DNA of 64,000 nucleotides from Scytonema millei VB511283 (GTDB lineage Bacteria > Cyanobacteriota > Cyanobacteriia > Cyanobacteriales > Chroococcidiopsidaceae). Position 1 is the stretch's first letter. Each line of letters opens with the position of its first letter. The DNA is taken from the NCBI RefSeq assembly GCF_000817735.3, contig NZ_JTJC03000001.1:1633823-1697822 (forward strand), given 5' to 3'. This document shows positions 28,981 to 39,722 of this stretch, piece by piece. The notes under the pieces were generated by a model that searched no databases, had not been told where the DNA came from, and saw nothing but the letters and a program-made list of their open reading frames with translations. The position numbers and the translations under genes were made by a program.

Positions 28981-29895
28981 TCATACAGACACCGGAAGCG
29001 CCAAAAACTCCCGTACTCGCTGAAGATAACTCTGAGGATCTTCCAGCATGGGAAAGTGAGCCGTATTGGGGATCGTCACAAACTCCACGCGATCGCTCAA
29101 TGCGGCTGCCTGCTTGCCCATCGCCGCCGGAATAATCTTGTCATACTCCCCAGAAATTAATAACGTCGGCACTTTCAGACGAGTAAACTCCTGCGGCATC
29201 ACTTCGGCTGCTGTCTTGCTGACAGAAGTAAAAATCGTTCCCAAAGCCGCTGCGTAATCTGCTATTAAAAAATCTTCCAGAAAAGCCAGACGTTCGGCAG
29301 CAGGAATAGAACGACGGAGAAACCGCGCCATAAACATGCGATCGGCAAATGGTATTTTCTTCAACCACTGGGGGCGAAACTTGACAACGTAACCGCCAAA
29401 TTTATGAAAGGCAGCAAAAGCCTTCTCGTCATACTCAAAGATGCCGCTACAGGTAAGAATCGCTTTTTCTACCCGTGCTGGATAGCGATTGAGAAAAAAT
29501 GTTGCTACCGACGCTCCCATCGAATGAGCGTTAAGGTATACCCGGTGTAATTCCAACCGATCCAGCAATCCTGCAAGATCTTCAGCGTACTCTTCTAGCT
29601 CGTAGCTTAACTCAGCGATCGCCTCGGCTTGTGCTTGCGGTGACTCTGCCTCAGCGAGATCGACGTTAGCAGCAGATAGGGCAGGTTTCCCGCGCGATCG
29701 CCCAAATCCCCGCATGTCATATAACAAGCAATCGAACTGTTCCGACAGCGCTTGTGCCGTACTGCGCCAATAACGAGCTGAACCCGCCCAGCCATGCACG
29801 AACACCATTACAGGCTTATTTTGTCCCGCCTCCGGTGTCCGAATCCACTCGTAATAATGCTCAACGCCACGGACTGAAATATAAGGCATTTTCAA
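28981..29895 (-). CDS. Alpha/beta hydrolase
   Basis: This 304-residue protein has the oxyanion segment VFVHGWAGSARYW and a nucleophile elbow NAHSMGAS with Ser125. The acidic residue is likely in LLISGEYDKIIP and the His in IPNTAHFPMLEDP. There is no signal peptide. Its substrate is unknown. It is followed on the same strand by nothing closer than clpX, 57 bases upstream of its start, so it may be read with the clp genes, but a repeat tract lies between. Confidence 0.92.
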   Translation of the reverse strand: MKMPYISVRGVEHYYEWIRTPEAGQNKPVMVFVHGWAGSARYWRSTAQALSEQFDCLLYDMRGFGRSRGKPALSAANVDLAEAESPQAQAEAIAELSYELEEYAEDLAGLLDRLELHRVYLNAHSMGASVATFFLNRYPARVEKAILTCSGIFEYDEKAFAAFHKFGGYVVKFRPQWLKKIPFADRMFMARFLRRSIPAAERLAFLEDFLIADYAAALGTIFTSVSKTAAEVMPQEFTRLKVPTLLISGEYDKIIPAAMGKQAAALSDRVEFVTIPNTAHFPMLEDPQSYLQRVREFLALPVSV

Positions 29896-29952
29896 ACTGA
29901 AGCGTGAAAACCATAGTGTTGACAGTTAACCGTCAACTGTCAACTGTCAACC

Positions 29953-31293
29953 TCAAGCCGATTCCGGCTTAGGCATAGAAGACGGATGCAGTAACAGTTC
30001 GGCAGTAGAGCGTTTCTCTACCATTTCCCGCGTCACCGCACAACGAGTTAAATCTTTCCGCGATGGCAACTCGTACATCAACTCCAACATGAGTTCTTCG
30101 ACGATTCCTCGCAGCGCCCGCGCCCCAGTCTTGCGACGATAGGCTTCTTGGGCGATCGCCCGCAGAGCTTCGGGTTTGAACTCTAGTTGAACGTTATCCA
30201 TCTTCAGCAGTTTTTGATACTGCTTGACTAACGCGCTCTTAGGCTGAGTCAGAATTGCCACTAACGCTTCTTCATCCAATGGTTCAACCACAGCTACCAT
30301 TGGCACGCGCCCGATAAATTCGGGAATCATGCCAAATTTCACCAAATCGTCTGGCTCTAAGTGGACGAGAATATCTGCCGTCCGCTTTTCTCGCGATAGC
30401 CCTTCTCCTGGCTGAATGAAACCTATTGACTTTTTGCCAATTCTCTGCTCTACGACTTTTTCTAACCCGACAAAAGCCCCACCGCAAATAAATAGGATGT
30501 TGCTAGTATCGATTTGGATGCAGTCTTGATATGGGTGTTTTCGTCCCCCTTGGGGTGGAACGTTCGCCACCGTGCCTTCCAGCATTTTTAGCAGCGCTTG
30601 TTGTACGCCCTCTCCCGAAACGTCCCTGGTAATTGAGGGGTTTTCACTCTTGCGGGCAATTTTATCAATCTCATCAATGTAGATAATGCCTCTTTGAGCT
30701 TCTTCTACATCTAAATCGGCAACTTGCAATAATCTGAGCAAGATGTTTTCTACATCCTCGCCAACGTAACCCGCCTCTGTCAGCGTCGTGGCATCGGCAA
30801 CCGCAAACGGTACGTCAAGAATTTGCGCTAAAGTTTGCGCCAGTAGAGTTTTGCCGCAACCGGTCGGACCTATTAACAAAATATTAGATTTTTGTAACTC
30901 TACGATATCTTCTGCACCAGCTTTGCCACTATTATTTTTCGATTGCACTAAGCTCAGGCGTTTGTAGTGGTTGTAAACTGCTACCGATAAAACTTTTTTC
31001 GCCTCATCTTGACCGATAACGTGTTCGTCGAGATGTGCTTTAATCTCGCGGGGTTTGGGAATTTGGTTGAGCGAGATCCCCCCAGTTCGACTGCGCCGTT
31101 TTGGTGGTGGTTCTGGACGAGGCTGTTGAGGTGCAGCAGTAGTTGATTCTAATAACTCCTCATCCAGAATTTCATTGCACAAATCTACACATTCATCGCA
31201 GATGTAGACTCCCGGTCCGGCAATCAATTTCCGTACCTGCTCTTGCGATTTGCCGCAAAATGAACACTTTAAATGGGAGTCGTACTTAGACAT
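29953..31293 (-). CDS. clpX: ATP-dependent Clp protease ATP-binding subunit ClpX
   Basis: ClpX unfolds tagged proteins and feeds them to ClpP. The 446-residue protein has the N-terminal zinc-binding domain with Cys10, Cys13, Cys32 and Cys35 (CSFCG...CDECVDLC), the Walker A GPTGCGKT, the Walker [12 protein letters not shown], the pore-loop region [11 protein letters not shown], sensor-2 GARALR and the IGF-type ClpP-binding loop region KKSIGF. It starts 10 bases after the clpP stop, so the genes are co-transcribed. Confidence 0.98.
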   Translation of the reverse strand: MSKYDSHLKCSFCGKSQEQVRKLIAGPGVYICDECVDLCNEILDEELLESTTAAPQQPRPEPPPKRRSRTGGISLNQIPKPREIKAHLDEHVIGQDEAKKVLSVAVYNHYKRLSLVQSKNNSGKAGAEDIVELQKSNILLIGPTGCGKTLLAQTLAQILDVPFAVADATTLTEAGYVGEDVENILLRLLQVADLDVEEAQRGIIYIDEIDKIARKSENPSITRDVSGEGVQQALLKMLEGTVANVPPQGGRKHPYQDCIQIDTSNILFICGGAFVGLEKVVEQRIGKKSIGFIQPGEGLSREKRTADILVHLEPDDLVKFGMIPEFIGRVPMVAVVEPLDEEALVAILTQPKSALVKQYQKLLKMDNVQLEFKPEALRAIAQEAYRRKTGARALRGIVEELMLELMYELPSRKDLTRCAVTREMVEKRSTAELLLHPSSMPKPESA

Positions 31294-31303
31294 AAGAAGC
31301 CTC

Positions 31304-32002
31304 TTACTTCACTGATGTGACTGCTTCGCCCGCTTTGGGGAGATTTTGCTTAGAGATCGTTTGGTCGATCAACCCGTAATCTTTTGCCTCTGCTGCCGAC
31401 ATGAAAAAGTCGCGTTCCGTATCGGCTTCGATTCTCTCCAAGGGTTTACCCGTGTGGTAAGCGAGGATTTCATTTAATCGCCGCTTGTGGTAGAGAATCT
31501 CTTTGGCTTGGATCTCAATGTCAACTGCTTGTCCTTGAGCGCCACCGAGGGGTTGATGGATCATGATTCGCGCGCTGGGTAGAGACATCCGTTTTCCGGC
31601 TGCTCCGGCTGCGAGCAAAAACGCTCCCATACTAGCTGCTAATCCAAAACAAATAGTAGCAACATCAGAGCGAATCTGCTGCATTGTGTCATAAATCGCC
31701 ATACCAGCCGTGACCGAGCCGCCTGGAGAATTAATGTAAAGATGGATATCTTTTTCTGGGTCTTCAGCTTCTAAGAATAACAACTGAGCCACGATCGAAT
31801 CAGCAACAGCATCATCGACTGGAGTGCCCAAAAAAACAATCCGCTCTCTGAGCAATCTAGAGTAAATATCAAAGGCACGTTCTCCCATGCCTGATTGCTC
31901 CACCACCATTGGCACGATATTGCTAGGACCCATCATAGAGTTTAGCTCTAGATGTTTGTGGCTGCTAATGAGTGGATAGTATGAGGACTGAGATACAAGC
32001 AT
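31304..32002 (-). CDS. clpP: ATP-dependent Clp protease proteolytic subunit ClpP
   Basis: This 232-residue serine protease subunit has its catalytic triad visible as Ser124 ([10 protein letters not shown]), His149 (IMIHQPLGG) and Asp198 ([10 protein letters not shown]). The conserved [20 protein letters not shown] segment begins at residue 32. The first 31 residues are variable and removed or disordered in this family, so the exact start (ATG 32002) is less certain than the rest. Gene order tig-clpP-clpX is the classic one, linking the chaperone to the protease. The clpP type is the one that pairs with ClpX in cyanobacteria. Confidence 0.97.
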   Translation of the reverse strand: MLVSQSSYYPLISSHKHLELNSMMGPSNIVPMVVEQSGMGERAFDIYSRLLRERIVFLGTPVDDAVADSIVAQLLFLEAEDPEKDIHLYINSPGGSVTAGMAIYDTMQQIRSDVATICFGLAASMGAFLLAAGAAGKRMSLPSARIMIHQPLGGAQGQAVDIEIQAKEILYHKRRLNEILAYHTGKPLERIEADTERDFFMSAAEAKDYGLIDQTISKQNLPKAGEAVTSVK

Positions 32003-32257
32003 AGATAATTGTTCCAGAAGTAGAGCCAGATGCAGTGCATTTAACTGGCGCTGAAGGCGATCGCACTTTTCACCAGTGGCTTTGCTATCTGTTGACTATT
32101 ATGCCTCATGAACTAGGGGTTAGGAGTAAGGGGTAAGGGGTAAGGGAAAAGTTAAAAATCAAAAGTCAAAAGTCAAAATTTTCTTACATCCCACTCTCGA
32201 CTACGCGGCTCCGATGCGGAGGATACCTCCGCCTCCACCCGCTTCCCGACTCGCCAA

Positions 32258-33688
32258 TCACTCAGCTTCAGTTGCTTCTACTGTTATAGTTGCTTCTGAT
32301 GCTTCTGGCTGGGTCGATTCTTCTATAATTTCCGCATCATCAATTTCATCTTCTTCATCGTCCTGTAAAGAGCCTTCTGGTACGAGTTCGATCGCAGAAT
32401 GTTCTTCTAACCAAGCAAAAATCTTATCCGTTAGCAGTTCTTCTTGGACGACTTCTTTGAGTCTGTCTCGATCGATATCTTGACCGGAGTATTCAGCCAT
32501 TAGCTCTTTGACCCGTGCTTCCACGGCAGCTGGCTCGACTTCAATCGATTCTTTTTTCGCGACTTCCTGTAGAGCTAGCGATCGCTTCAATCGATCGATC
32601 GCTTCTGGACGCGATCTCTGTCTTAGCTGCGGCACTGTATCTTTAGTAAACAGTTTCTTGACATCAATTCCTTGTCTTTGGAGCTGCATCGCCGTTTGCG
32701 TCAATAACGAATCGACTTCTTGCTCGATCATCGTCTCCGGTAAATCGGCTTCTAGATGCTCGATCAGATCGTCCAACAATGCCTGTTGCTTATTTGTCTT
32801 AGTTTTCTTTTCTGCTTCTTCGCGAAAACGAGTTTCTAGCGTCGAGCGCAATTCTGCTAAAGTCTCAAATTCACTAATTTCTTGAGCAAAATCGTCATTC
32901 AGCTCTGGCAACTCTTTCTCTTTTAACTCCTTCACCGTTACCGTAAACTTTGCTGGCTTGCCTGCTATTTCTTGCTGAGGATATCCTTCGGGAAACTGCG
33001 CCGATATTTCCTTTGTTTCCCCTGGACTCATACCAACAATGCCATCTACAAAGCCTTCAATAAATCTTCCTGGTGATAGCTCTGTTTCAAAATCCGTGGC
33101 TGAGGCTCCTTCGATCTCCTGTGGTTCTTCGCCTTCTGCTTCCGGTACGAGATAGCCCTTGAAGTCTATAATGACCACATCTCCCATTTGCGCCGCCCGT
33201 CCTTCTACAGGAATTAAGGTAGCTCGTTCCTGGCGATTTTCTTCTAAAACTTTTTCTACCCTTTCTGGGTCATATTTAACTTCCTCTGCCTTAACTTGTA
33301 AGCCGCTGTACTGCTTCAACTCAATTTCCGGCAGTACGTCCACCGCCGCAGAGAAAGTCAGGGGTTTTCCTGGCTCGAACGCACCAATCAAATCCTCAAA
33401 AGAGGAACGCAACTGAGGTTGACCGATCGCTTCTATTTCTGCTTGCTTAATGGCTTCCGTAATGCCACTTTGAATTAACTCTTCTAATGCTGCTGCCTTG
33501 ATCCGCGTTGTCCCTAGCCGTTGCAACAAGATTTGGCGCGGCACTTTACCTTTACGGAACCCAGGAATATTGGCGGCGCGGGTGAAGTTTTGAATTACCT
33601 GCTCGTAACTCTGTTGAGACTTGTCGGCGGGAATTTCTATTTCCAGACCAATTTGACTGGCGGGAAGCTTTTCCTGGGTGACTTTCAT
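32258..33688 (-). CDS. tig: Trigger factor (ribosome-associated chaperone and PPIase)
   Basis: Trigger factor binds the ribosomal exit site and shields new chains. The 476-residue product has an N-terminal ribosome-binding domain with the tail signature GFRKGKVPRQIL (about residues 45-56), a PPIase domain (GDVVIIDFKGYL, then FETELSPGRFIEGFVDGIVGM) and a long helical C-terminal chaperone domain. The last 45 residues are strongly acidic, as often seen in cyanobacterial Tig. It lies 255 bases upstream of clpP on the same strand. Confidence 0.97.
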   Translation of the reverse strand: MKVTQEKLPASQIGLEIEIPADKSQQSYEQVIQNFTRAANIPGFRKGKVPRQILLQRLGTTRIKAAALEELIQSGITEAIKQAEIEAIGQPQLRSSFEDLIGAFEPGKPLTFSAAVDVLPEIELKQYSGLQVKAEEVKYDPERVEKVLEENRQERATLIPVEGRAAQMGDVVIIDFKGYLVPEAEGEEPQEIEGASATDFETELSPGRFIEGFVDGIVGMSPGETKEISAQFPEGYPQQEIAGKPAKFTVTVKELKEKELPELNDDFAQEISEFETLAELRSTLETRFREEAEKKTKTNKQQALLDDLIEHLEADLPETMIEQEVDSLLTQTAMQLQRQGIDVKKLFTKDTVPQLRQRSRPEAIDRLKRSLALQEVAKKESIEVEPAAVEARVKELMAEYSGQDIDRDRLKEVVQEELLTDKIFAWLEEHSAIELVPEGSLQDDEEDEIDDAEIIEESTQPEASEATITVEATEAE

Positions 33689-34333
33689 TTTGATAGAGGA
33701 TATGTAACTGATTGTTTTTTACCTGCTGAAGTACCACACTAGCACTAGTTCTACTCCGATCGCCTAATGCCATAAATTAGCGGCTGTGACCGACATTGCT
33801 TGCCTTGAGTGAGGACGATTTAAAGCGTTTTAGCTTTTCTGTTTGCTTGGCTCTCGACTTGCTCGGACAAATAACTGCTTTGAGGTCTAGTTGCTAGACG
33901 TAACTAGTCATCTATAGACTATACTGCTGGAACACCTGTTATGAACTGAATGCATTCTCCTCAATTTTCTGATAAGATGCCAGCTTATATGTGATGATAA
34001 TTGTTAAAATCATTGGAACTTTTTGCGACCATCCACTCCAAGCCGCCAGCGATCGGCGAAAGCCGAAGGTTAACTGAATTGTTAAAATTACTTAAGTAGG
34101 GAGATAGAAAACGGCAGACAAGAGGCACAATAGTGAATCCTTAAATCTATAGATAGACTTTTTATCTTTTTCGTTCTAACAACACAATTATTTAAGTTCA
34201 TCGTCATTGAATCCCGAACGTTAATGGGTTGCGATCGCCAAGGCTAATTTGAATTTTTTAAAACTTTAAAGTATAACCTCAAACTTTTAAGAAAACTCGT
34301 TTCAGTTTATTGCAATATTAGGAGGCAGAAATT
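33689..34333. other. Divergent tig/asd intergenic region
   Basis: The 645 bases contain no recognisable gene or RNA. The half near tig is more GC-rich, with a GGTCTAGTTGCTAGACG partial dyad (about 33885). The half near asd is AT-rich and ends in an AGGAGG Shine-Dalgarno at 34320-34325. Promoters for both directions must lie here. Confidence 0.4.
34320..34325 (+). promoter_or_regulatory. Shine-Dalgarno supporting the TTG start of asd
   Basis: A perfect AGGAGG lies eight bases before the TTG at 34334. The protein from that codon begins with the conserved dinucleotide-binding strand, so the non-ATG start is well supported. Confidence 0.8.
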
Positions 34334-35374
34334 TTGAGCAAATCCTATTCAGTTGCCATCTTGGGGGCAACGGGAGCTGTTGGAACAGAATTAATAAGTT
34401 TACTAGAAGAACGCCACTTTCCTGTCGCCCAATTGCGGCTACTCGCATCGCCTCGTAGCGCTGGTACAACCATGACATTTGCGGGAGAAAATATTCCGGT
34501 AGAGCCAGCGAGCGAGCGCTCCTTCGACAACATAGATATTGTCCTAGCTTCGGCTGGTGGTTCTACTTCTAAGGCATATGCTACCAAAGCCGTAGCAGCA
34601 GGAGCTGTTTTTATCGACAATTCCAGCGCCTTTCGGATGCACCCAGACGTTCCCCTCGTCATCCCAGAAGTAAATCCCCAAGCAGCAGCTACCCACAAAG
34701 GGATTATTGCCAATCCCAACTGCACCACTATTTTGATGAACGTTGCTGTTTATCCCCTCCATCAAGTCAGTCCGGTCAAACGGATCGTTGCCGCGACCTA
34801 TCAATCAGCGAGCGGTGCTGGTGCTAGGGCAATGGAAGAAGTCAAAGCTCAAGCTCAAGCGATTTTAGCAGGCAATACCCCCACAACTGAGATCTTCCCC
34901 TACCCGCTGGCGTTTAATCTCTTCCCTCACAACACCCCGTTAAACGATCGAGGGTACTGTGAGGAAGAAATGAAAATGGTGAACGAAACCCGCAAGATTT
35001 TTGCCGAACCGCAGTTGCAAATTACGGCAACCTGCGTGCGGGTTCCCGTACTCAGAGCGCATTCGGAAGCGATTAATCTAGAATTCGAGCAGTCTTTAAG
35101 CGTTGCCGAAGCAAGGGAAATTTTGTCTCAAGCTCCCGGCGTGCGTGTAGTCGAAGACTTCGCTGCTAACTATTTTCCCATGCCCATCGATGCCTCCGGT
35201 CGCGATGAGGTACTCGTAGGTCGCATTCGTCAGGATATTTCCCATCCCCGTGGCTTAGAACTATGGCTGTGTGGCGACCAAATCCGTAAAGGTGCGGCTT
35301 TGAATGCCGTGCAAATTGCCGAATTATTGGTAGCCAAAGACCTACTTCAGCCCTCCGAAGTAGCAGTAGTGTAG
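34334..35374 (+). CDS. asd: Aspartate-semialdehyde dehydrogenase
   Basis: Asd makes L-aspartate 4-semialdehyde from aspartyl phosphate with NADPH, the branch point to lysine, threonine and methionine. The 346-residue protein has the Rossmann motif VAILGATGAVGTELI, active-site Cys130 in ANPNCTT, and the catalytic His region VPVLRAHSEAINLE. The start is TTG with a strong Shine-Dalgarno. It is followed by dapA 87 bases downstream, so two successive steps of lysine synthesis are adjacent. Confidence 0.97.
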   Translation: MSKSYSVAILGATGAVGTELISLLEERHFPVAQLRLLASPRSAGTTMTFAGENIPVEPASERSFDNIDIVLASAGGSTSKAYATKAVAAGAVFIDNSSAFRMHPDVPLVIPEVNPQAAATHKGIIANPNCTTILMNVAVYPLHQVSPVKRIVAATYQSASGAGARAMEEVKAQAQAILAGNTPTTEIFPYPLAFNLFPHNTPLNDRGYCEEEMKMVNETRKIFAEPQLQITATCVRVPVLRAHSEAINLEFEQSLSVAEAREILSQAPGVRVVEDFAANYFPMPIDASGRDEVLVGRIRQDISHPRGLELWLCGDQIRKGAALNAVQIAELLVAKDLLQPSEVAVV

Positions 35375-35461
35375 GCAGATTGAGTGCAAGCAGATTTTTA
35401 CAGTTCTTACAGCTGAGCGCTTTGGCAAAGAATGCCAACAGCTAAAAATTAGGAGTCAAGC

Positions 35462-36352
35462 GTGGTAGATTTTGGCAGAGTCGTGACCGCAATGGTCACG
35501 CCATTTCAAGCAGACGGGAGCGTAAATTATGCAGTTGCAGAGCAACTAGCGGCGCATCTAGTGGCACAAGGAAGCGATGCCCTAGTTGTCTGTGGTACGA
35601 CGGGAGAGTCTCCCACTTTGAGTTGGGACGAGGAATACCAACTATTTCAAGTCGTCATTAAAGCTGTTGCAGGTAAGGCGCTAGTCATTGCGGGAACGGG
35701 TTCTAATTCTACTCAAGAAGCGATCGCAGCTACCCAAAAAGCGGCTAAAATAGGAGTACATGGTTCTTTACAAGTAGTCCCCTACTACAATAAACCCCCG
35801 CAAGCAGGGTTGTTTAAGCATTTCCAGGCGATCGCGCAAGCATGTCCCGATCTGCCAATGGTGTTGTATAATATTCCCGGTCGCACGGGTCAGAATCTCT
35901 TGCCGCAAACAGTGGCTCGGTTGTCAGCAATAGATAACATTGTCGGAATTAAAGAAGCGACAGGTAGCCTCGACCAAGCTAGTGAAATTAGTCGCATGAC
36001 ACCGCCAGAATTTAAAATCTACTCTGGTGATGATTCCCTCACATTACCTTTACTGGCGATCGGTGGTTATGGTGTTATTAGCGTGGCAAGTCATTTAGTT
36101 GGTAAGCAGCTACAACAAATGATTCAAGTCTTTGCCGCAGGACAAGTTCAAACGGCAACTCAAATTCACCTTCAACTACTCCCTCTATTCAAAAGTCTGT
36201 TCCTGTCAACAAATCCCATTCCCGTAAAAGCAGCCCTCAGACTTCAAGGCTGGGATGTAGGTTCAACTCGTCTACCGTTAGAAGACGACCAAAATGGATT
36301 AGCACAGAAACTCAAGCCAGTACTAGCAGAGTTAAACCTGATACAGGTATAG
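35462..36352 (+). CDS. dapA: 4-hydroxy-tetrahydrodipicolinate synthase
   Basis: DapA condenses aspartate semialdehyde with pyruvate, the first committed step towards diaminopimelate and lysine. The 296-residue TIM-barrel protein has the Schiff-base Lys164 in IVGIKEATG, Tyr136 in LYNIPGRTG, and the [12 protein letters not shown] motif. It starts at GTG 35462. It sits between asd and rnj, an order commonly seen in cyanobacteria. Confidence 0.97.
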   Translation: MVDFGRVVTAMVTPFQADGSVNYAVAEQLAAHLVAQGSDALVVCGTTGESPTLSWDEEYQLFQVVIKAVAGKALVIAGTGSNSTQEAIAATQKAAKIGVHGSLQVVPYYNKPPQAGLFKHFQAIAQACPDLPMVLYNIPGRTGQNLLPQTVARLSAIDNIVGIKEATGSLDQASEISRMTPPEFKIYSGDDSLTLPLLAIGGYGVISVASHLVGKQLQQMIQVFAAGQVQTATQIHLQLLPLFKSLFLSTNPIPVKAALRLQGWDVGSTRLPLEDDQNGLAQKLKPVLAELNLIQV

Positions 36353-36533
36353 AGCTTTCAGACAACTGAATAATTCGTGCAAGATACTTCCAAGTCGTTA
36401 TCGCGATCGCCCGGATTGAAAATAATTGCCCTTAATGACAACTTTTATCTATCGCAAAACCACCTGACTTTGTTTTATCTAACTCAAACAACAAACGTGA
36501 ATCTAAAAAAACAACTGTAAATTAAGGATACAA

Positions 36534-38303
36534 ATGAGTAACAACGGAACGACAGCCGCCGTCAAAATTATTCCCCTTGGCGGTTTACACGAAATTGGCA
36601 AAAACACTTGCGTTTTTGAATACAACGATGAAATTTTTCTCCTCGATGCAGGGTTGGCATTTCCTACCGACGAAATGCACGGGGTAAACATCGTTCTGCC
36701 AGATGTCACGTACTTACGTGAAAATCGGCATAAGATTAAGGGCATGATCGTCACCCACGGTCATGAAGATCATATTGGTGGCATTGCCTTTCATTTAAAG
36801 CAATTTGATATTCCGGTAATTTACGGTCCCCGCTTGGCAATGGCAATGCTAGAGGGGAAACTAGAAGAAGCAGGAGTCCGCGATCGCACGGAGTTAAGAT
36901 CGGTACGTCCCCGCGAACTCGTCCGTATTGGTTCCTCTTTTATTGTTGAATTTATCCGCAACACCCACTCAATCGCTGATAGCTTCACCGTCGCCATTCA
37001 CACCCCCCTTGGCTTAATTATCCACACGGGGGATTTTAAATTCGACCATACTCCAGTTGATGGCGAACATTACGACATTCAACGGTTGGCAGAACATGGA
37101 GAAAAAGGCGTATTGTGCCTAGTCAGTGATTCTACTAATTCCGAAGTTCCAGGGCATACACCTTCAGAACGATCGGTCTATCCCAACTTAGACCGTATTT
37201 TTATGCAAGCTAAGGGCAGAGTCCTCGTCACCACCTTTGCTTCCTCCGTACACCGGATCAACATGATTCTAGAATTGGCGCAAAAACACAATCGCGTCGT
37301 TTCAGTTGTCGGGCGATCGATGTTAAACGTCATTGCTCACGCTCGAAATCTAGGCTACATCAAATGTCCAGATAACCTGTTGCAGCCGCTACACGCCATT
37401 CGCCAACTTCCTGAAGAAAATGTTTTGATTCTCACCACTGGTTCTCAAGGCGAACCGATGTCAGCGATGACGAGAATTTCTCGCGGCGCACATCCCCATC
37501 TCAAAATCCGCGAGGGAGATACAGTTGTATTTTCAGCGAACCCGATCCCAGGTAATACGATCGCTGTAGTCAACACGATCGATCGCTTGATGATGCAGGG
37601 TGCTAAAGTTATCTACGGTCGAGAACAGGGCATTCACGTTTCTGGACATGGTTGCCAAGAAGACCAAAAATTAATGATTGCCTTAACTCGTCCCAAGTTT
37701 TTCTTACCCGTGCATGGCGAACATCGGATGCTAGTGAAGCACTCTCAAACAGCCCAAAGCATGGGAATTCCGGCTGAGAATATGGTCATCATCCAAAATG
37801 GTGACGTAGTAGGACTATCAACAGAGGAAATTAAGGTAGTTGGGAAAGTGCCGGCGGGGATCGAACTAGTCGATACCTCTGGTTCTGGTATTGTCAGCGG
37901 TAAAGTCTTGCAAGAACGCCAGCAAATGGCAGCAGATGGCATCGTTACCATCGCTGCTGCGATCGATTGGAATGGGAAGTTAATGACTAAGCCGGACATT
38001 CACCTACGGGGCGTAGTCACCACGATTAACCGCGATTTGCTGCAAAAGTGGGTACAAGAACAGATCGAGCAAATATTAAGCGATCGCTGGACGGATTTTG
38101 CTCGATCTTTTGACGGACAAGAAGTTGATATTGATTGGGCGGGATTGCAGGTACAGCTAGAAAAAGACTTACAACGGGCAATTCGACGCGAGTTACAATG
38201 TCAACCCACTGTCACCCTACTCATGCCTATCCCTGAAGAACCTGTCAAGGCAGCTGACGGTAGAAGACGGCGACGCACTACTGCGGCACCAGTCGCGTCA
38301 TGA
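36534..38303 (+). CDS. rnj: Ribonuclease J
   Basis: RNase J is a metallo-beta-lactamase/beta-CASP nuclease with endonuclease and 5'-3' exonuclease activity in mRNA and rRNA turnover. The 589-residue protein has the metal motif THGHEDHIGG near residue 78, HTGDFKFDHTPVDG, VSDSTNSEVPGHTPSE, and the beta-CASP motif VHVSGHG-like GIHVSGHGCQEDQKL, with PVHGEHRML further on. The C-terminal domain ends in a basic Arg-rich tail (DGRRRRRTT). The ATG at 36534 follows an AAGGATACAA leader. A terminator lies downstream. Confidence 0.96.
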   Translation: MSNNGTTAAVKIIPLGGLHEIGKNTCVFEYNDEIFLLDAGLAFPTDEMHGVNIVLPDVTYLRENRHKIKGMIVTHGHEDHIGGIAFHLKQFDIPVIYGPRLAMAMLEGKLEEAGVRDRTELRSVRPRELVRIGSSFIVEFIRNTHSIADSFTVAIHTPLGLIIHTGDFKFDHTPVDGEHYDIQRLAEHGEKGVLCLVSDSTNSEVPGHTPSERSVYPNLDRIFMQAKGRVLVTTFASSVHRINMILELAQKHNRVVSVVGRSMLNVIAHARNLGYIKCPDNLLQPLHAIRQLPEENVLILTTGSQGEPMSAMTRISRGAHPHLKIREGDTVVFSANPIPGNTIAVVNTIDRLMMQGAKVIYGREQGIHVSGHGCQEDQKLMIALTRPKFFLPVHGEHRMLVKHSQTAQSMGIPAENMVIIQNGDVVGLSTEEIKVVGKVPAGIELVDTSGSGIVSGKVLQERQQMAADGIVTIAAAIDWNGKLMTKPDIHLRGVVTTINRDLLQKWVQEQIEQILSDRWTDFARSFDGQEVDIDWAGLQVQLEKDLQRAIRRELQCQPTVTLLMPIPEEPVKAADGRRRRRTTAAPVAS

Positions 38304-39060
38304 ACAGTGACCAGTTAACAGTTAACAGTTATCAGTGACAGATAGGGTTCCTATCTAGATAGAAATAGATAGCTCATCACACAAAATTCCCCCAATTCTC
38401 CTTTAAAAGGCAGTTTTGGGGGATTTTATGTTGCCAGCGATCGGTGTAGAGATCTGACATGTCACATCGCTCTGGAGTGACTTAGCAACCAACAACCGTC
38501 AACTATCAACCCTCAACCCTCAACTCTCCATCAACTATAAAGAAAATCTAACGAAATTAGCTTGACAAATCGTCAAACATCGGTAAATATACGGAAGCTG
38601 CTTTTAATTATTTCTTTATTATTTTAAAAATTTCCGTATTGTTGCTCATACATCGCGCAGGAATTTTAGGCAGAATCAAAGCGATTCCTATTAGAGAGGT
38701 GGAACAAAAATTGTGTTTGAAACTACAAATAATAAATTTGTACTTTTGAATACAAAATCGAGATAGATGTGGTTCGTGCATCGCTTGAATGTTTGTTCTA
38801 CATGCACTTCCAGTCAAATTCGCTAAACTTCACTAAAGTTTTATATAGGTCAAATTTCAAAAAAATCTCTCTATTCACCTACCAATTCTGCCAAATCGTT
38901 AGTTAACGTGGGGTAGTGATAAAGAGGTTCCTGAATTGAGAGAAAATCCACCAAAAATTTTTAATTGATTTAGGAAACATTATTCCGGTAAAGATCGTTG
39001 AGACATTGTATGTGTTCTATAGCAAGCTCAAGTTGCTTCATACAGTAAGAGGAGTGAATC
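38304..39060. other. rnj/Mo-nitrogenase-domain gene intergenic region
   Basis: The 757 bases hold the terminator at 38389-38427, GTCAACTATCAACCCTCAAC-type tandem tracts (about 38486-38530) and then about 500 AT-rich bases with no recognisable ORF or RNA gene. The 3' part near 39050 has an AGAGGAG ribosome binding site for the next gene. Confidence 0.5.
38389..38427 (+). terminator. Terminator downstream of rnj
   Basis: The arms CCCCCAA and TTGGGGG enclose an inner palindrome CCTTTTAAAGG-like segment and are followed by ATTTT. It lies about 85 bases after the rnj stop. Confidence 0.6.
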
Positions 39061-39444
39061 ATGAACGCTTCCCCATATACACCCCAAGACATTGCCCTAG
39101 CCAGTTGGATCTGGATCGACCAAACTCAACAGTCTCTAGAAATACCCATTGCAGCTAGTCCGTTACAGCAACCCAAACAGCGCAAATTAGACTTGTTGTT
39201 ACCTCTACGTCGCTGGCTGGATAGCGTCAAAGTCCGCAATCCTCAGTTAGCACATCGCTTATGTCAACTTATTCCTTCCCAGTGTCCGTTTGAGCGAGAT
39301 GTCGTTCTATTCGGTCGCAAGCTGTTCCATATTCCACCAATGTGCAAGCTCAACCCGCTTTACGAAGAAGTTGTAGGCTTGCGTTTCCGCGCCTTATGCT
39401 ACCTAGCCGACGAATGTGGTGAAGACGTAACCCCTTACTGTTAA
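39061..39444 (+). CDS. Mo-dependent nitrogenase C-terminal family protein (small, no nitrogenase)
   Basis: This 127-residue protein matches the family that databases call Mo-dependent nitrogenase C-terminal domain. The core is WLDSVKVRNPQLAHRLCQLIPSQCPFERD, then LFHIPPMCKLNPLYEEVVGLRFRALCYLADECGED. Conserved cysteines are in QCPFERD and PMCKLNP. The family is widespread in cyanobacteria, including strains that do not fix nitrogen, and its function is unknown. No nif gene is present in this window. It starts at ATG 39061. Confidence 0.85.
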   Translation: MNASPYTPQDIALASWIWIDQTQQSLEIPIAASPLQQPKQRKLDLLLPLRRWLDSVKVRNPQLAHRLCQLIPSQCPFERDVVLFGRKLFHIPPMCKLNPLYEEVVGLRFRALCYLADECGEDVTPYC

Positions 39445-39722
39445 CAGTTAACAGTTGACAGTTATCAGTGAAGAAAGGGATCGCACTAGCAGAGGGAAGA
39501 GAGCTGAGGAAGCAACTCAAAATTCACGCATTCACGCATTAATTCCGAATTCCGAATTCTCCCTACACCCCACACCCTATTCATCACGCACCACGCACCA
39601 CTATCGATGTGACGATCGCTTGACATGGAGTTATACTGAGGCTGAGCTGCAACAACCTACAAGAAGGAGATCGCGGCTATCGGCGCTCAATATAATTACC
39701 AAATTATAAGTGTTAAGCGACT
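39445..39722. repeat. Repeat-rich spacer
   Basis: The gap contains TTAACAGTTAACAGTTGACAG heptamers, ATTCACGCATTCACGCATT, CCGAATTCCGAATTC (the same heptamer found inside the kinase gene) and CACGCACCACGCACCA tracts. No gene is visible. Confidence 0.7.

Noticed and set aside
39061..39444. Evidence of nitrogen fixation
   Set aside because: The domain name alone is not evidence, since the family occurs in non-fixing strains.
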